Assembly: GCF_042726155.1 (NCBI RefSeq) | Contig: NZ_JBHXHV010000001.1 | Span: forward strand, 434,001-498,000 | Origin: Leucobacter sp042726155 | GTDB lineage: Bacteria; Actinomycetota; Actinomycetes; Actinomycetales; Microbacteriaceae | DNA: 64,000 nt | Reading direction: 5' to 3' | Part shown: piece after piece, positions 44,080-52,403 of the stretch | Numbering within the stretch: the stretch's first letter is position 1 | Layout: each line of letters begins with the position of its first letter | Program-made: the position numbers and the translations under genes | The notes under the pieces: generated by a model | Told to the model about the DNA's origin: nothing | Databases searched by the model: none | Seen by the model: only the letters and a program-made list of their open reading frames with translations

Positions 44080-44871
44080 CTAGCGGCGCATTCGATCCGT
44101 CGAGTATTCGGGGGTCGCGTAGCTGCCGCCCTGAGGCGTGCCTGGGTCGATGGGTTGGCGTGATCCCGAACTTGCGGCGTTGTCTTGCGGGGTGAAGCCG
44201 ATCGCTGCTCCAGCCTCGAGATCCCACCAGCTGTCGGAGTTCGCCGAGACCGCGTAGAACACGGCTGTGTGCTCAGTCGTCGACATTGCGGCCAGGAAGG
44301 CGCGCAGCGCGTCGGCCGGGCTGAGCCACGTGCGTTGTTCGCGCGCGGACGAGGGTTGATTCTCGTAGCTGCCGATGCGCACCGAGATCGTGCTGATGCC
44401 GAACTTGTCGGCGTAGAGCCGGCAGAGTGCTTCGCCGGCGACCTTTGACACCCCGTAGAACCCGTCTGGTCGCGGTGGCATCTCGGGGGACACGTGGTCG
44501 CCCGCGGTGTACATGCCGGTCAGGCGATTGCTGCTGGCGAAGATCACTCGCGGAACGCCAGCGCGTCGGGCAGCTTCAAGCACGTGATAGGTGCCGACAA
44601 TGTTCGCGTCCGCGAGATCATGAAAGTCGGCTTCGTCGGAAATTCCGCCGAGGTGGATCACCCCGTCGACACCGGCGAACACCTCTACGAGCGCTTCCAG
44701 GTCTCCGAGTTCGGCCTGCACGAAGGTGTCGTGCGGCCCGATCGGCGCAGCGCTGCGCAGGTCAGTGGAGACGAGCGTGACGTGATGCTCCGTGAGAGCT
44801 TCGCGCAGTGACAGCCCGATGTTTCCCGCAGCTCCGGTGATGGCCCAGCGGCTGCCCGCGATAGTTGTCAT
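44080..44871 (-). CDS. NAD-dependent epimerase/dehydratase, uronate dehydrogenase-like
   Basis: A 263-residue extended SDR. GAAGNIGLSLRE is the NAD fold; IHLGGISDEADFHDLADANIVGTYHVLEAAR, FASSNRLTGMY and YGVSKVAGEALC (catalytic YxxxK) closely follow uronate dehydrogenases, which oxidise galacturonate or glucuronate to the aldarolactone. The tail after TPQDN is Ser/Gly/Pro-rich and less conserved. It is convergent with the surface locus and has no uronate catabolic neighbours here. Confidence 0.8.
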   Translation of the reverse strand: MTTIAGSRWAITGAAGNIGLSLREALTEHHVTLVSTDLRSAAPIGPHDTFVQAELGDLEALVEVFAGVDGVIHLGGISDEADFHDLADANIVGTYHVLEAARRAGVPRVIFASSNRLTGMYTAGDHVSPEMPPRPDGFYGVSKVAGEALCRLYADKFGISTISVRIGSYENQPSSAREQRTWLSPADALRAFLAAMSTTEHTAVFYAVSANSDSWWDLEAGAAIGFTPQDNAASSGSRQPIDPGTPQGGSYATPEYSTDRMRR

Positions 44872-44917
44872 CTCTGCACTCTAGGGGGTTGGGGTTGAGG
44901 GTTGCGGGCCGGGTTGT

Positions 44918-45739
44918 TCATTCAGGTGAGAAGCGAGGATCGCGGGCATAGTCTTCAAGCCGAAGATCAAGCGCCGCTCGAACCTGTGCGGGTGCATCGT
45001 CGCCAACCAACACGCGCAAGCGTTGATCGTCTTGGGCGGCGACGCGAGCCAGGATCAGCCCCGCGGCATCGTCCGCGGCCATCCCGCCCGAGGGCTCGCC
45101 CTGCGGCCACGGTACCTCGGTCGTGCCGAACAACTGAGTGCGTAGCTCGTCGTACGCACTCGCTGGGGCGCTGAACCGCATGCTGCTGCCCGCCCAGTCA
45201 GTGTTGAGCGCGCCCGGCTCGATCACCGAAACTCTGATCCCGAACGGTCGTACCTCAGCTGCCATCGCCTCACTAAACCCTTCGAGTCCCCACTTTGTGG
45301 CGTTATAGAGGCCAAGCAGTGGCATCGTTCCGACCGCGCCGACCGTGGAGATCTGAACAATCTCGCCTCCGCCCTGCTCGCGCATGATGGGAATCACGGC
45401 TTGGCTCAGCCACAGAGGGCCAAGCAGATTCGTGTCGACGAGTGATCGGGTATCGGCCTCTGAGGCTTCTTCAATCGCGCCGATGATGCCGTAACCGGCG
45501 TTATTCACGAGCACGTCGATGCGCCCAAGATGCTCAGCGGCCGTCTGTACGGCTCGGTGGGACGCTTCGCGATCGCGAACATCAAGGGTATGCACCAGGA
45601 GGCGCTCGTGCTCGGGGAGTGAGCGCTCGCCCCGCGTCGTGGCTACCACCGAGTGCCCGGCCTCGAGCGCGGCAAGGGTGAGTGCGCGGCCGAGGCCACG
45701 GTGAGCGCCGGTGATCATCCATGATTGGGCTGCAGACAT
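44918..45739 (-). CDS. Short-chain dehydrogenase/reductase
   Basis: A 273-residue SDR from the ATG at 45739. The cofactor motif is TGAHRGLGRALT, the structural motif NNAGYG, and the catalytic pair YNATKW with an upstream serine in STVGAVG. It resembles oxidoreductases of the YusZ/DltE-like group with broad substrates. It is divergent from a TetR regulator, with a palindrome directly upstream of the start codon, so it is probably the regulated target. The substrate is not known. Confidence 0.88.
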   Translation of the reverse strand: MSAAQSWMITGAHRGLGRALTLAALEAGHSVVATTRGERSLPEHERLLVHTLDVRDREASHRAVQTAAEHLGRIDVLVNNAGYGIIGAIEEASEADTRSLVDTNLLGPLWLSQAVIPIMREQGGGEIVQISTVGAVGTMPLLGLYNATKWGLEGFSEAMAAEVRPFGIRVSVIEPGALNTDWAGSSMRFSAPASAYDELRTQLFGTTEVPWPQGEPSGGMAADDAAGLILARVAAQDDQRLRVLVGDDAPAQVRAALDLRLEDYARDPRFSPE

Positions 45740-45760
45740 ATCGTCAGCGTAACTCAAACT

Positions 45761-45773
45761 GGACGATTCGTCC
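45761..45773. promoter_or_regulatory. TetR operator candidate between the SDR and TetR genes
   Basis: GGACGATTCGTCC is a perfect 13-bp palindrome centred in the 56-bp divergent gap, 21 bp from the SDR start and 22 bp from the TetR start. Outer CTCAA/TTGAG half-sites flank it. Confidence 0.6.
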
Positions 45774-45795
45774 TGGTTCTTTGTAGAGTTGAGAA

Positions 45796-46353
45796 ATGGC
45801 GCGACCGAAGACTCGTAGCAAGGTGTACGCGGCTGTTGTGGCACTCGCGCAAGACCAGCCGGTCGGTGCGATCAGCATGGAGCGCATCGCTGACCGGGCA
45901 GGGATGAGCAAGCAGACGCTGTACAGCAACTGGCCGTCGACCGGGGCTATCTTGTTCGAAGCGCTCCTGGATCGCAGCACGGACGCTTCCGGCACAGTCG
46001 TCATCCCTGACACCGGGGATCTCGCAGTCGATATTGCAGCGCTGGCGCACGGCACGGTCGCCGAACTCACGGATCCGCTTCAGGGTGCGCTACTGAGACT
46101 CGTGGCCGTTGAAATCCAGTCCGACGAGAAACTGGCGGAACAGTTTCGAGAAATGCTGCTCGCCCCTCAACTCCGAGCTATCTCGGATCGGTTTCGGGCC
46201 GCAGGCGTTACTGACGCGGAGGACATTGCTGAGCTCTTCGTTGGGCCGATTTTTCACCGATGGCTGCTGCGTAGCCGGCCGTTCGAGTCGGAGTGGATTG
46301 AGGCACACGTGGCTCGGACATTACTCGCGTCGCGCGTCTCATGCGATTCATGA
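45796..46353 (+). CDS. TetR/AcrR-family regulator
   Basis: A 185-residue regulator. The helix-turn-helix is ISMERIADRAGMSKQTLYSNW, and the C-terminal domain is of the TetR_C_33-like type. It is divergent from the SDR gene with a shared palindromic operator. The VOC protein gene 39 bp downstream could be cotranscribed. It probably responds to the substrate of the SDR. Confidence 0.87.
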   Translation: MARPKTRSKVYAAVVALAQDQPVGAISMERIADRAGMSKQTLYSNWPSTGAILFEALLDRSTDASGTVVIPDTGDLAVDIAALAHGTVAELTDPLQGALLRLVAVEIQSDEKLAEQFREMLLAPQLRAISDRFRAAGVTDAEDIAELFVGPIFHRWLLRSRPFESEWIEAHVARTLLASRVSCDS

Positions 46354-46392
46354 TCTTCACTGTCATTCCTACCTGAAACCGAGGAGACCGCC

Positions 46393-46767
46393 GTGCCCGC
46401 AACGTTCAATCACACCATCATTGCTTCGCTCGACGGGCCCACGTCGGCGCGGTTTTACACTGCGGTGCTCGAGGCCCTGCCCGCGCCGAGCTGGGGGCCG
46501 TTCACGAACATCACGCTGGCAGACGGAGTGCTGCTGCAATTCGCCGCTCCTCCCGTCGAGATCCAGATGCAGCACTACGCGTTTCTCGTCGACGACGACC
46601 ACTTCGACCGCGCCTACGCGTGGCTGGTCGACAACGGGGTTGAGCACTGGGCCGACCCGCAGCTGACCCGCGCCGGAGAAACGAACACGGAGCACGGCGG
46701 GCGCGGCGTGTACTTCAAGGACCCCGCTGGCCACGGCCTCGAACTGCTGACGCACCCGTACGTGTGA
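46393..46767 (+). CDS. VOC-superfamily (glyoxalase-like) protein
   Basis: A 124-residue protein starting at GTG after GAGGAGA. It has the glyoxalase/bleomycin-resistance fold pattern: NHTIIASLDGPTSARFY at the start, QHYAFLVDDDHFDRA, and GRGVYFKDPAGHGLELLTHPY with the metal-ligand-type Glu at the end. Members bind a metal and act on small electrophiles or sequester drugs. It is downstream of the TetR gene and followed by a palindromic repeat block. Confidence 0.85.
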   Translation: MPATFNHTIIASLDGPTSARFYTAVLEALPAPSWGPFTNITLADGVLLQFAAPPVEIQMQHYAFLVDDDHFDRAYAWLVDNGVEHWADPQLTRAGETNTEHGGRGVYFKDPAGHGLELLTHPYV

Positions 46768-46817
46768 GCGGGGTGCGCCGCCGGTCTTGACGAGTGGGTC
46801 TGGTGCGGGAATCTGCC

Positions 46818-46927
46818 TGAACCCCTCCGTTGTCGCCGAACCTCTCCGTTGTCGCCGAACCCCTCCCAAAAAGGCGTGTTCGTGGGAGGGGTTCGGCGAA
46901 GTGGGAGGGGTTCGGCGAAGTGGGAGG
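46818..46927. repeat. Palindromic repeat family B, copy 1, with nested tandem units
   Basis: The core stem CGCCGAACCCCTCCC (46853-46867) pairs perfectly over 15 bp with 46884-46898 around a 16-nt loop. The left side carries two further copies of a 19-bp unit (CCGAACCTCTCCGTTGT-like) and the right side one and a half copies of its inverse, giving a nested inverted array. It sits between the convergent VOC and kdpC genes. Confidence 0.75.
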
Positions 46928-47003
46928 CCTTCACCGCGGGGTAACCGCCCGCAGCGAGGCCCACGATCACGCCGACCGCGACGCCGACCTGGGCGGCCGC
47001 GCG

Positions 47004-47621
47004 CTAATTCGAAAACGCTGCGTCAAGCGCCAGATTCAGCTCCACCACATTCACGCGCGGGTCGCCCAGATATCCGAGATCGCGCCCGGCAGTCTGCTGA
47101 GTGATGAGGCGTTCAATGGTGGCGACCGGCACCCCGCGCGCTTCGGCCACCCGCGCGGCTTGCAGTTGCGCGTACGCCGGACTGATCTCGGGGTCGAGAC
47201 CCGACCCGGAGGCTGTAACCGCATCGGCTGGCACGTCAGCCTCTGGCACGCCGTTGAATGTGGCGACCCGGTTGCGGCGCTCGGTGATCGTCGCAACGAG
47301 TTCGCTGCTCTCGGGGCCGAGGTTCGATCCGCCGGAGGCCAGCGGGTCGTAGCCGTCTCCGGCGGCCGACGGTCGCGGCTGGAAGTATTGCGGCAACGGC
47401 GAGCCGTCGGCATCAAGAAAATTCTGGCCGATGAGTGACGAGCCGGCGATGTCGCCGCTCTGCGAGCGCACCAGTGACCCGTTGGCCTGAGTGGGGAGCG
47501 CGAGCTGCCCGATCGCAAGCACGACGAGCGGGTACCCGATGCCGAGCAATACGGTGAAGATGAGCATCAAGCGCACTGCGGTCCAGAGTCCCTGCAGGTT
47601 TCGCGTGAGTGGTCGGGTCAT
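47004..47621 (-). CDS. kdpC: Potassium-transporting ATPase subunit C
   Basis: A 205-residue protein with one N-terminal helix (MLIFTVLLGIGYPLVVLAIGQ) and a periplasmic domain with GSPLPQYFQPRPSA, SGSGLDPEIS and the end VNVVELNLALD. It stabilises KdpA-KdpB in the high-affinity K+ pump. It is the last gene of kdpFABC, 9 bp after kdpB. Confidence 0.95.
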   Translation of the reverse strand: MTRPLTRNLQGLWTAVRLMLIFTVLLGIGYPLVVLAIGQLALPTQANGSLVRSQSGDIAGSSLIGQNFLDADGSPLPQYFQPRPSAAGDGYDPLASGGSNLGPESSELVATITERRNRVATFNGVPEADVPADAVTASGSGLDPEISPAYAQLQAARVAEARGVPVATIERLITQQTAGRDLGYLGDPRVNVVELNLALDAAFSN

Positions 47622-47630
47622 GATCTCTCC

Positions 47631-49763
47631 TCAGAATCCCGGCAGCAGGCTGACGACGACATCGATGATCTTGATCGCGATGACGGGCACCAGGATGCCG
47701 CTGATGCCGCAGATGAGGAGGTTTCGAGTGAGGGCCTTCGGCATATTTCGCGTCTTGTAGGGTACGCCGATGAGCGCGAGCGGGATGAGGATCACCATCA
47801 CCACGCTGCTGAAGATCACCGTCGACAGGATCGCCGACGCCGGGGAGTGGAGGCCGAGCACGTTGAGCGCACCAAGGCCCGGAAACACGCCAACAAACAG
47901 CGCCGGAAAGAGCGTGAAGTAGCGCACCGCGTCGTTCGCGAAGTTGAACGTGATGAGGGCGCCGCGCGTCGCCATCTGCCGACGCCCCACCTCGATGATG
48001 TCGACCAGGTGCGCGGGGTCGTCATCGATGAGGATCATGTTGGCGGCCTCTTTTGCCGCCGGTGTGGCAGTGTTCATCGCGATGCCGATGTCGGCCTGCG
48101 CGAGCGCTGGCGCGTCGTTGATCCCGTCACCACTCATCGCGACGAGGTGGCCCAGCTTCTGCTCCTGCTCGATCAGCGCCAGCTTGTCTTCTGGTGTTGA
48201 ATCGCCGCGGTAGTCTTCGATGCCGACCTCGGCACTGATCGCCTTCGCGGTGAGCACGTGGTCGCCCGTCACGAGTACGGTGCGCACGCCGATGTCTCGG
48301 AGTCCGGCGATGCGCTCGCGGATGCCCTCCTTGACGACGTCTTGCAGATGGATGACGCCAAGCGCGCGGCCGCGATCATCAGGCCGCTTCATCGCCACGG
48401 CGAGTGGGGTGGACCCCTCGCTCGCGATGCGGTGGGCGCTCACCTTCAGCTCCTTCAGGATCTCGCGCGGCGGCTGCGTGCCCTGCTGCTTCAGCCAGCC
48501 CGCGATCGCCGACGCCGCGCCCTTGCGGATGCTGGTGCCGTCGGCGAGGTCGACGCCAGAGAGCCGGGTGGTTGCCGAGAACTGGACGAACCGGGCGCCG
48601 ACGGTGTCGGTGTCGGTGATCTCGACGCCGAGCTCGGCCGCGAGTTGCACGGTCGAGGCGCCCTCGGGGGTCGGGTCACCGGCCGAGGCCAGGGCGGCCG
48701 CGCGCATGAGATTGTGAGGACTATTTTCGCCCACCGTGACGAACGCGATCGCGCTGCGGTTACCGCGAGTCACCGTGCCGGTCTTGTCGAGCAGCACGGT
48801 TGTGATGTCGCCTGCCGTTTCAAGCGCCTTGGCCGAGGTGACGAGCACACCCCGGCGCAACAACTGGTACATGCCCGCGATGCCGGTCACCGACATCAGC
48901 GCGGCGATCTCGGTGGGAATGAGGCAGACCACGATCGCCACGAGCACCGGAATCGACACTGGCGGAGCGACCGGCGACACAGCGAAGTTCAGGGTCAGCA
49001 CCATAAACACGAACGACAGCGAGAACGAGGCGAGCAGCGCGTTGAACGCGACCTCGATGGGCGACTTCTTACGACGGGACCGGCTCGCGAGCTGAATGGT
49101 GCGCTCGACGGCGCCCGCTTCGGGGGATGATCGCACCTGCACGACGATGCGATCCGACACGTCGCGCGTGCCACCCGTTACCGATGTGCGGTCGCCGCCC
49201 GACTGGCGGATGACGGCCCCGGGGTGCCCGGTGAACTCTGACTCGTCGACCTCGGCGGCTCCCCAGAGCACCTCGCCGTCGGCCGGGATGATTTCACCGG
49301 CGTCGACGATCACGACGTCGCCCCGGCAGAGCTGTCTCGCGTCGACGGTTTCGATGGTGGCGGACCGTGCCGCCGGATCCCGAAGCGCATCGTAAGCGGT
49401 GACGCGACGCGCGTTCGTCACGGAGCGCGAGCGGCGCAGCGAGGCGGTCTCGGAGCGCCCACGCCCCTCGGCGATGGACTCCGCGAGCGTCGCCGTGAAC
49501 AGGCAGACCCAGAACCCGACCGCGAGCATCCACGTGAACCCGGCTGGTAAGTCAGTGCCGCCCGACGGCCGAGCGCCGCCCACGAACGGTTCTGCGATGG
49601 CGATGATCGTCGTGAGCGCGGCGCCCGCCTCTGTGAGCATCAGTACAGGGTTGTGCCGCAGATAGCGCGGGTCGAACTTGCGCAGCGCATCGCGCAGCAC
49701 GGGCGCGATCGTGTTCCGCGTGATGACGGAGCCGGTTTCGAGTGACGCAGTGGTGGCCATCAC
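47631..49763 (-). CDS. kdpB: Potassium-transporting ATPase subunit B
   Basis: A 710-residue P-type ATPase. VLLDKTGTVTRG carries the phosphorylated aspartate, and SGDGINDAPALAQADIGIAM is the hinge motif. About seven membrane helices are expected. It hydrolyses ATP for the KdpFABC complex. Its start overlaps the kdpA stop by four bases. Confidence 0.96.
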   Translation of the reverse strand: MMATTASLETGSVITRNTIAPVLRDALRKFDPRYLRHNPVLMLTEAGAALTTIIAIAEPFVGGARPSGGTDLPAGFTWMLAVGFWVCLFTATLAESIAEGRGRSETASLRRSRSVTNARRVTAYDALRDPAARSATIETVDARQLCRGDVVIVDAGEIIPADGEVLWGAAEVDESEFTGHPGAVIRQSGGDRTSVTGGTRDVSDRIVVQVRSSPEAGAVERTIQLASRSRRKKSPIEVAFNALLASFSLSFVFMVLTLNFAVSPVAPPVSIPVLVAIVVCLIPTEIAALMSVTGIAGMYQLLRRGVLVTSAKALETAGDITTVLLDKTGTVTRGNRSAIAFVTVGENSPHNLMRAAALASAGDPTPEGASTVQLAAELGVEITDTDTVGARFVQFSATTRLSGVDLADGTSIRKGAASAIAGWLKQQGTQPPREILKELKVSAHRIASEGSTPLAVAMKRPDDRGRALGVIHLQDVVKEGIRERIAGLRDIGVRTVLVTGDHVLTAKAISAEVGIEDYRGDSTPEDKLALIEQEQKLGHLVAMSGDGINDAPALAQADIGIAMNTATPAAKEAANMILIDDDPAHLVDIIEVGRRQMATRGALITFNFANDAVRYFTLFPALFVGVFPGLGALNVLGLHSPASAILSTVIFSSVVMVILIPLALIGVPYKTRNMPKALTRNLLICGISGILVPVIAIKIIDVVVSLLPGF

Positions 49764-51430
49764 AGCAGTCCTTCCGCGAAGGGGCCGACGAGCAGCATGG
49801 GCACGAACAGCGGCACCGTAATGAAGGCGATGAGCCCGACGAGCAGCACGACGAACTGCGGCCGATGCAGGGGGAGTTCGTCTGCGGTCACCGCGGTGCC
49901 CTGCGCGGAGAGCGAGCCCGCGAGGGCCAGCACGATCGCGATGGGGAGGAAGCGGCCGAGCAAGATTACGACGCCGATCATCACGTTCAGGATCGGGTGG
50001 TTCGCGTCGAGCCCGGCAAACGCCGAGCCGTTGTTGATCGCCGCAGAGATGAACGCGTAGATGACCTCGGTGAGACCGTGCGACCCCTCATTGGTTACTC
50101 GCGCGAGAATCTCTGCACGCAGCGGCGGGATCGCGAAGCTCAGCGCAATGCCGCCGATGGCGAGCACGGGCATGATGAGAATCGCCATGCTCACGAGCTT
50201 CATCTCGCGCGTGCCCAGACGTTTGCCGAGATACACCGGCGACCGGCCGAGCAGCAGCGCGGCGAGGAACACGGCGATCACCATCAGGATGAGCAGCGCG
50301 TACGTCCCCGAACCTGCCCCGCCGGGCGCGACCTCGCCGAGCGTCATGTTGAACACCAGCATCAGGCCGCCGAACGCCGTGTATGAGTCGTGCATGGAGT
50401 TGACGGCGCCGCCGGTGGTGCCGGTGGTAGCTGTGGCGAAGATCGTTGAGCCGACGATCCCGAATCGCGTTTCCTTGCCCTCGAATGCACCGCCCGCCAG
50501 TGCGGGGGCGGTGCCCGAACCCGCGTATTCGAACAAGGTCAGCGGGATGTACACGAAGATGAACAGTGTGGCCATCGTCAGCAGCAGTGCGTAGCCAGCG
50601 CGCTGATCGCCGACCATCTTGCCGAACGTTCGTGGCATCGAGAACGGAATGATGAGCAGCAGCACCGTCTGCAACAGGTTGACCCACGGCGACGGATTTT
50701 CAAAGGGGTGCGCCGAGTTCGCGTTGAAGAACCCGCCGCCGTTCGTGCCGATCATCTTGATCGCCTCTTGGGAAGCAACCGGGCCGCCAGGGATTGACTG
50801 CGGTTGCCCGGCTACGGTCGTGACGGTAGTGACATCGGCCATGTTCTGAATGACCCCGGCGGCGAGCAGTATCACGGCAGTGACGAGCGACAGCGGCAGC
50901 AGAATGCGCAGGTTCGCGCGCATCAGGTCGACCCAGAAATTGCCGAGCCCGCTGCGACCCCGCCGCGAAGCAAAGCCGCGGATCAGCGCGACTGCGACCG
51001 CCATGCTGACTGCCGCCGACACGAAATTCTGCACCGCGAGCCCGGCCATCTGCACGCCGTAGCCGACGGTCTGCTCTGGGGAGTACGACTGCCAATTCGT
51101 GTTGCCGACAAACGAGGCGGCCGTGTTGAATGCGAGATCCGGGCTCATGGGAGGGAAGCCAAGCGAGTACGGCAACAACGGTTGCAAACGGAGCATCGCG
51201 TACAGCAGCACCAGCCCGACGAATGAGAACAGCAGCACAGAGGCGAGATAGCGCCGCCACGACTGCTGCCGCTCGGGGTCGACGCCGGCGAGCCGGTAGC
51301 TCAGGCGCTCGATGCGCCAGTGCCGCTCGGTCGTGAACACGTACGCCATGTAGTCGCCGAGGGGGCGATACACGAGGGCGAGCACGACGCCGACGGTGAG
51401 CAGCGACGCGATCGTGAGAAACCAGTTCAT
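49760..51430 (-). CDS. kdpA: Potassium-transporting ATPase subunit A
   Basis: A 556-residue channel-like subunit of the SKT family with ten or more membrane helices. The K+ selectivity-type loops are visible, for example FNTAASFVGNTNWQSY, GTNGGGFFNANSAHPFENP and SAAINNGSAFAGL. It binds and passes K+ for the Kdp pump. Its ATG overlaps the last base of the kdpF stop. Confidence 0.96.
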   Translation of the reverse strand: MNWFLTIASLLTVGVVLALVYRPLGDYMAYVFTTERHWRIERLSYRLAGVDPERQQSWRRYLASVLLFSFVGLVLLYAMLRLQPLLPYSLGFPPMSPDLAFNTAASFVGNTNWQSYSPEQTVGYGVQMAGLAVQNFVSAAVSMAVAVALIRGFASRRGRSGLGNFWVDLMRANLRILLPLSLVTAVILLAAGVIQNMADVTTVTTVAGQPQSIPGGPVASQEAIKMIGTNGGGFFNANSAHPFENPSPWVNLLQTVLLLIIPFSMPRTFGKMVGDQRAGYALLLTMATLFIFVYIPLTLFEYAGSGTAPALAGGAFEGKETRFGIVGSTIFATATTGTTGGAVNSMHDSYTAFGGLMLVFNMTLGEVAPGGAGSGTYALLILMVIAVFLAALLLGRSPVYLGKRLGTREMKLVSMAILIMPVLAIGGIALSFAIPPLRAEILARVTNEGSHGLTEVIYAFISAAINNGSAFAGLDANHPILNVMIGVVILLGRFLPIAIVLALAGSLSAQGTAVTADELPLHRPQFVVLLVGLIAFITVPLFVPMLLVGPFAEGLL

Positions 51431-51519
51431 TAGAGAGTGTCGGGGCGAAGCATTGCGTACACCAGGTACCCGAGGGACACGACCCCGAATATCACAGAGA
51501 TGACTTCAATGAGCCCCAC
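51430..51519 (-). CDS. kdpF: Potassium-transporting ATPase small subunit F
   Basis: A 29-residue single-helix protein reading MGLIEVISVIFGVVSLGYLV then YAMLRPDTL, the standard KdpF pattern (helix followed by YALLRPE-like). It starts at GTG behind AGGGAGA, and its TAA shares one base with the kdpA ATG. It stabilises the KdpABC complex in the membrane. Confidence 0.9.
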   Translation of the reverse strand: MGLIEVISVIFGVVSLGYLVYAMLRPDTL

Positions 51520-51830
51520 AATTTCTCCCTTGTCAGAATGGCTCGTTGAGCATACTCCTGCAGAGGGATTGGCGGCTAATTCGGGGGTGCTACTCAGGGT
51601 GTTGGGTTGCCATCGTCAGCTCGACGCGATTGAGATGCCTGCGGGAATCGGCGTACGAGCGCGAAATCTACCGAGCGTATTTCCGGGGTGGGCGATGCAA
51701 ACAGCATCGGTGCGGATTCGCCAGGGTTTCGCTCTGAGCTGAGATCTGGCGCGTTCGGGCCGCCAAGCAGCTTGCGGGCGTACGCTGCGACAGTGGCCGG
51801 CACCCGAGCCAGGCCCGTGAAGGGAAACCA
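51520..51830. other. Divergent intergenic region between kdpF and ohr
   Basis: This 311-bp stretch should hold the promoters of the kdp operon (minus) and the ohr gene (plus). I saw no convincing riboswitch fold, operator palindrome or small gene in it. Confidence 0.5.
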
Positions 51831-52253
51831 ATGAGCATCATCTACACCGCAGAGGCACTGGCAACCGGCGACGGGCGCAACGGGCACGTGAAGACTGTCG
51901 ATGGCTTGGTCGACACTGACGTGCGCATTCCGAAGGAGATGGGCGGCGCAGGCGGCGCCCCGAACCCTGAGGCCCTGTTCGCCGCCGGATACGCCGCGTG
52001 CTTCCACGGCGCACTGCAGGCGGTCGCGCGGGCACAGAAGGTTGATATCGCAGATTCGAGCGTCGGATCCCGCGTCCATCTGAGCGGCGGCGTCGACGGG
52101 GGCTTCCAACTCTCGGTCGAGCTGGAGGTCGTGCTCCCGACGCTCGAGCATGAGCAGGCTCAGCAGCTGGCCGACGCGGCGCACCAGGTGTGCCCCTACT
52201 CGAATGCCACCCGCGGCAACATCGAGGTCAACGTCACGGTCTCCGACGACTAA
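51831..52253 (+). CDS. ohr: Organic hydroperoxide resistance protein (Ohr/OsmC family)
   Basis: A 140-residue peroxidase. The two reactive cysteines are in YAACFHGAL and QVCPYSNATRGN, the pattern of Ohr proteins, which reduce organic hydroperoxides using lipoyl donors. VDTDVRIPKEMGG and GAPNPEALFAAGYAACF are typical. A GAAGGGA site precedes the ATG. No OhrR regulator is adjacent. Confidence 0.93.
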   Translation: MSIIYTAEALATGDGRNGHVKTVDGLVDTDVRIPKEMGGAGGAPNPEALFAAGYAACFHGALQAVARAQKVDIADSSVGSRVHLSGGVDGGFQLSVELEVVLPTLEHEQAQQLADAAHQVCPYSNATRGNIEVNVTVSDD

Positions 52254-52284
52254 CGCCGGCTGAGCCCGCCGAGCTTCGCTACCC

Positions 52285-52370
52285 CGCCGAGCCCCTATAA
52301 AGTCGCCGAGCCCCTCCCGAAAACACGTGTTTCAGGGAGGGGCTCGGCGACGAACGAGGGGCTCAGCGGG
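52285..52370. repeat. Palindromic repeat family B, copy 2
   Basis: CGCCGAGCCCCTCCC (52304-52318) pairs perfectly with 52335-52349 around a 16-nt loop that itself contains AAACACGTGTTT. Outer GAGCCCCT (52289-52296) and AGGGGCTC (52357-52364) extend the symmetry. It sits between the convergent ohr and hmgS genes. Confidence 0.75.
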
Positions 52371-52403
52371 TTTTGGCGCGGGCGGCCGGCCGGCGCGGCC
52401 GCG

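Noticed and set aside
51520..51830. Possible K+ or c-di-AMP riboswitch before kdpF
   Set aside because: I could not find the conserved ydaO-type core or a convincing long-range fold by eye. A covariance-model search would decide.
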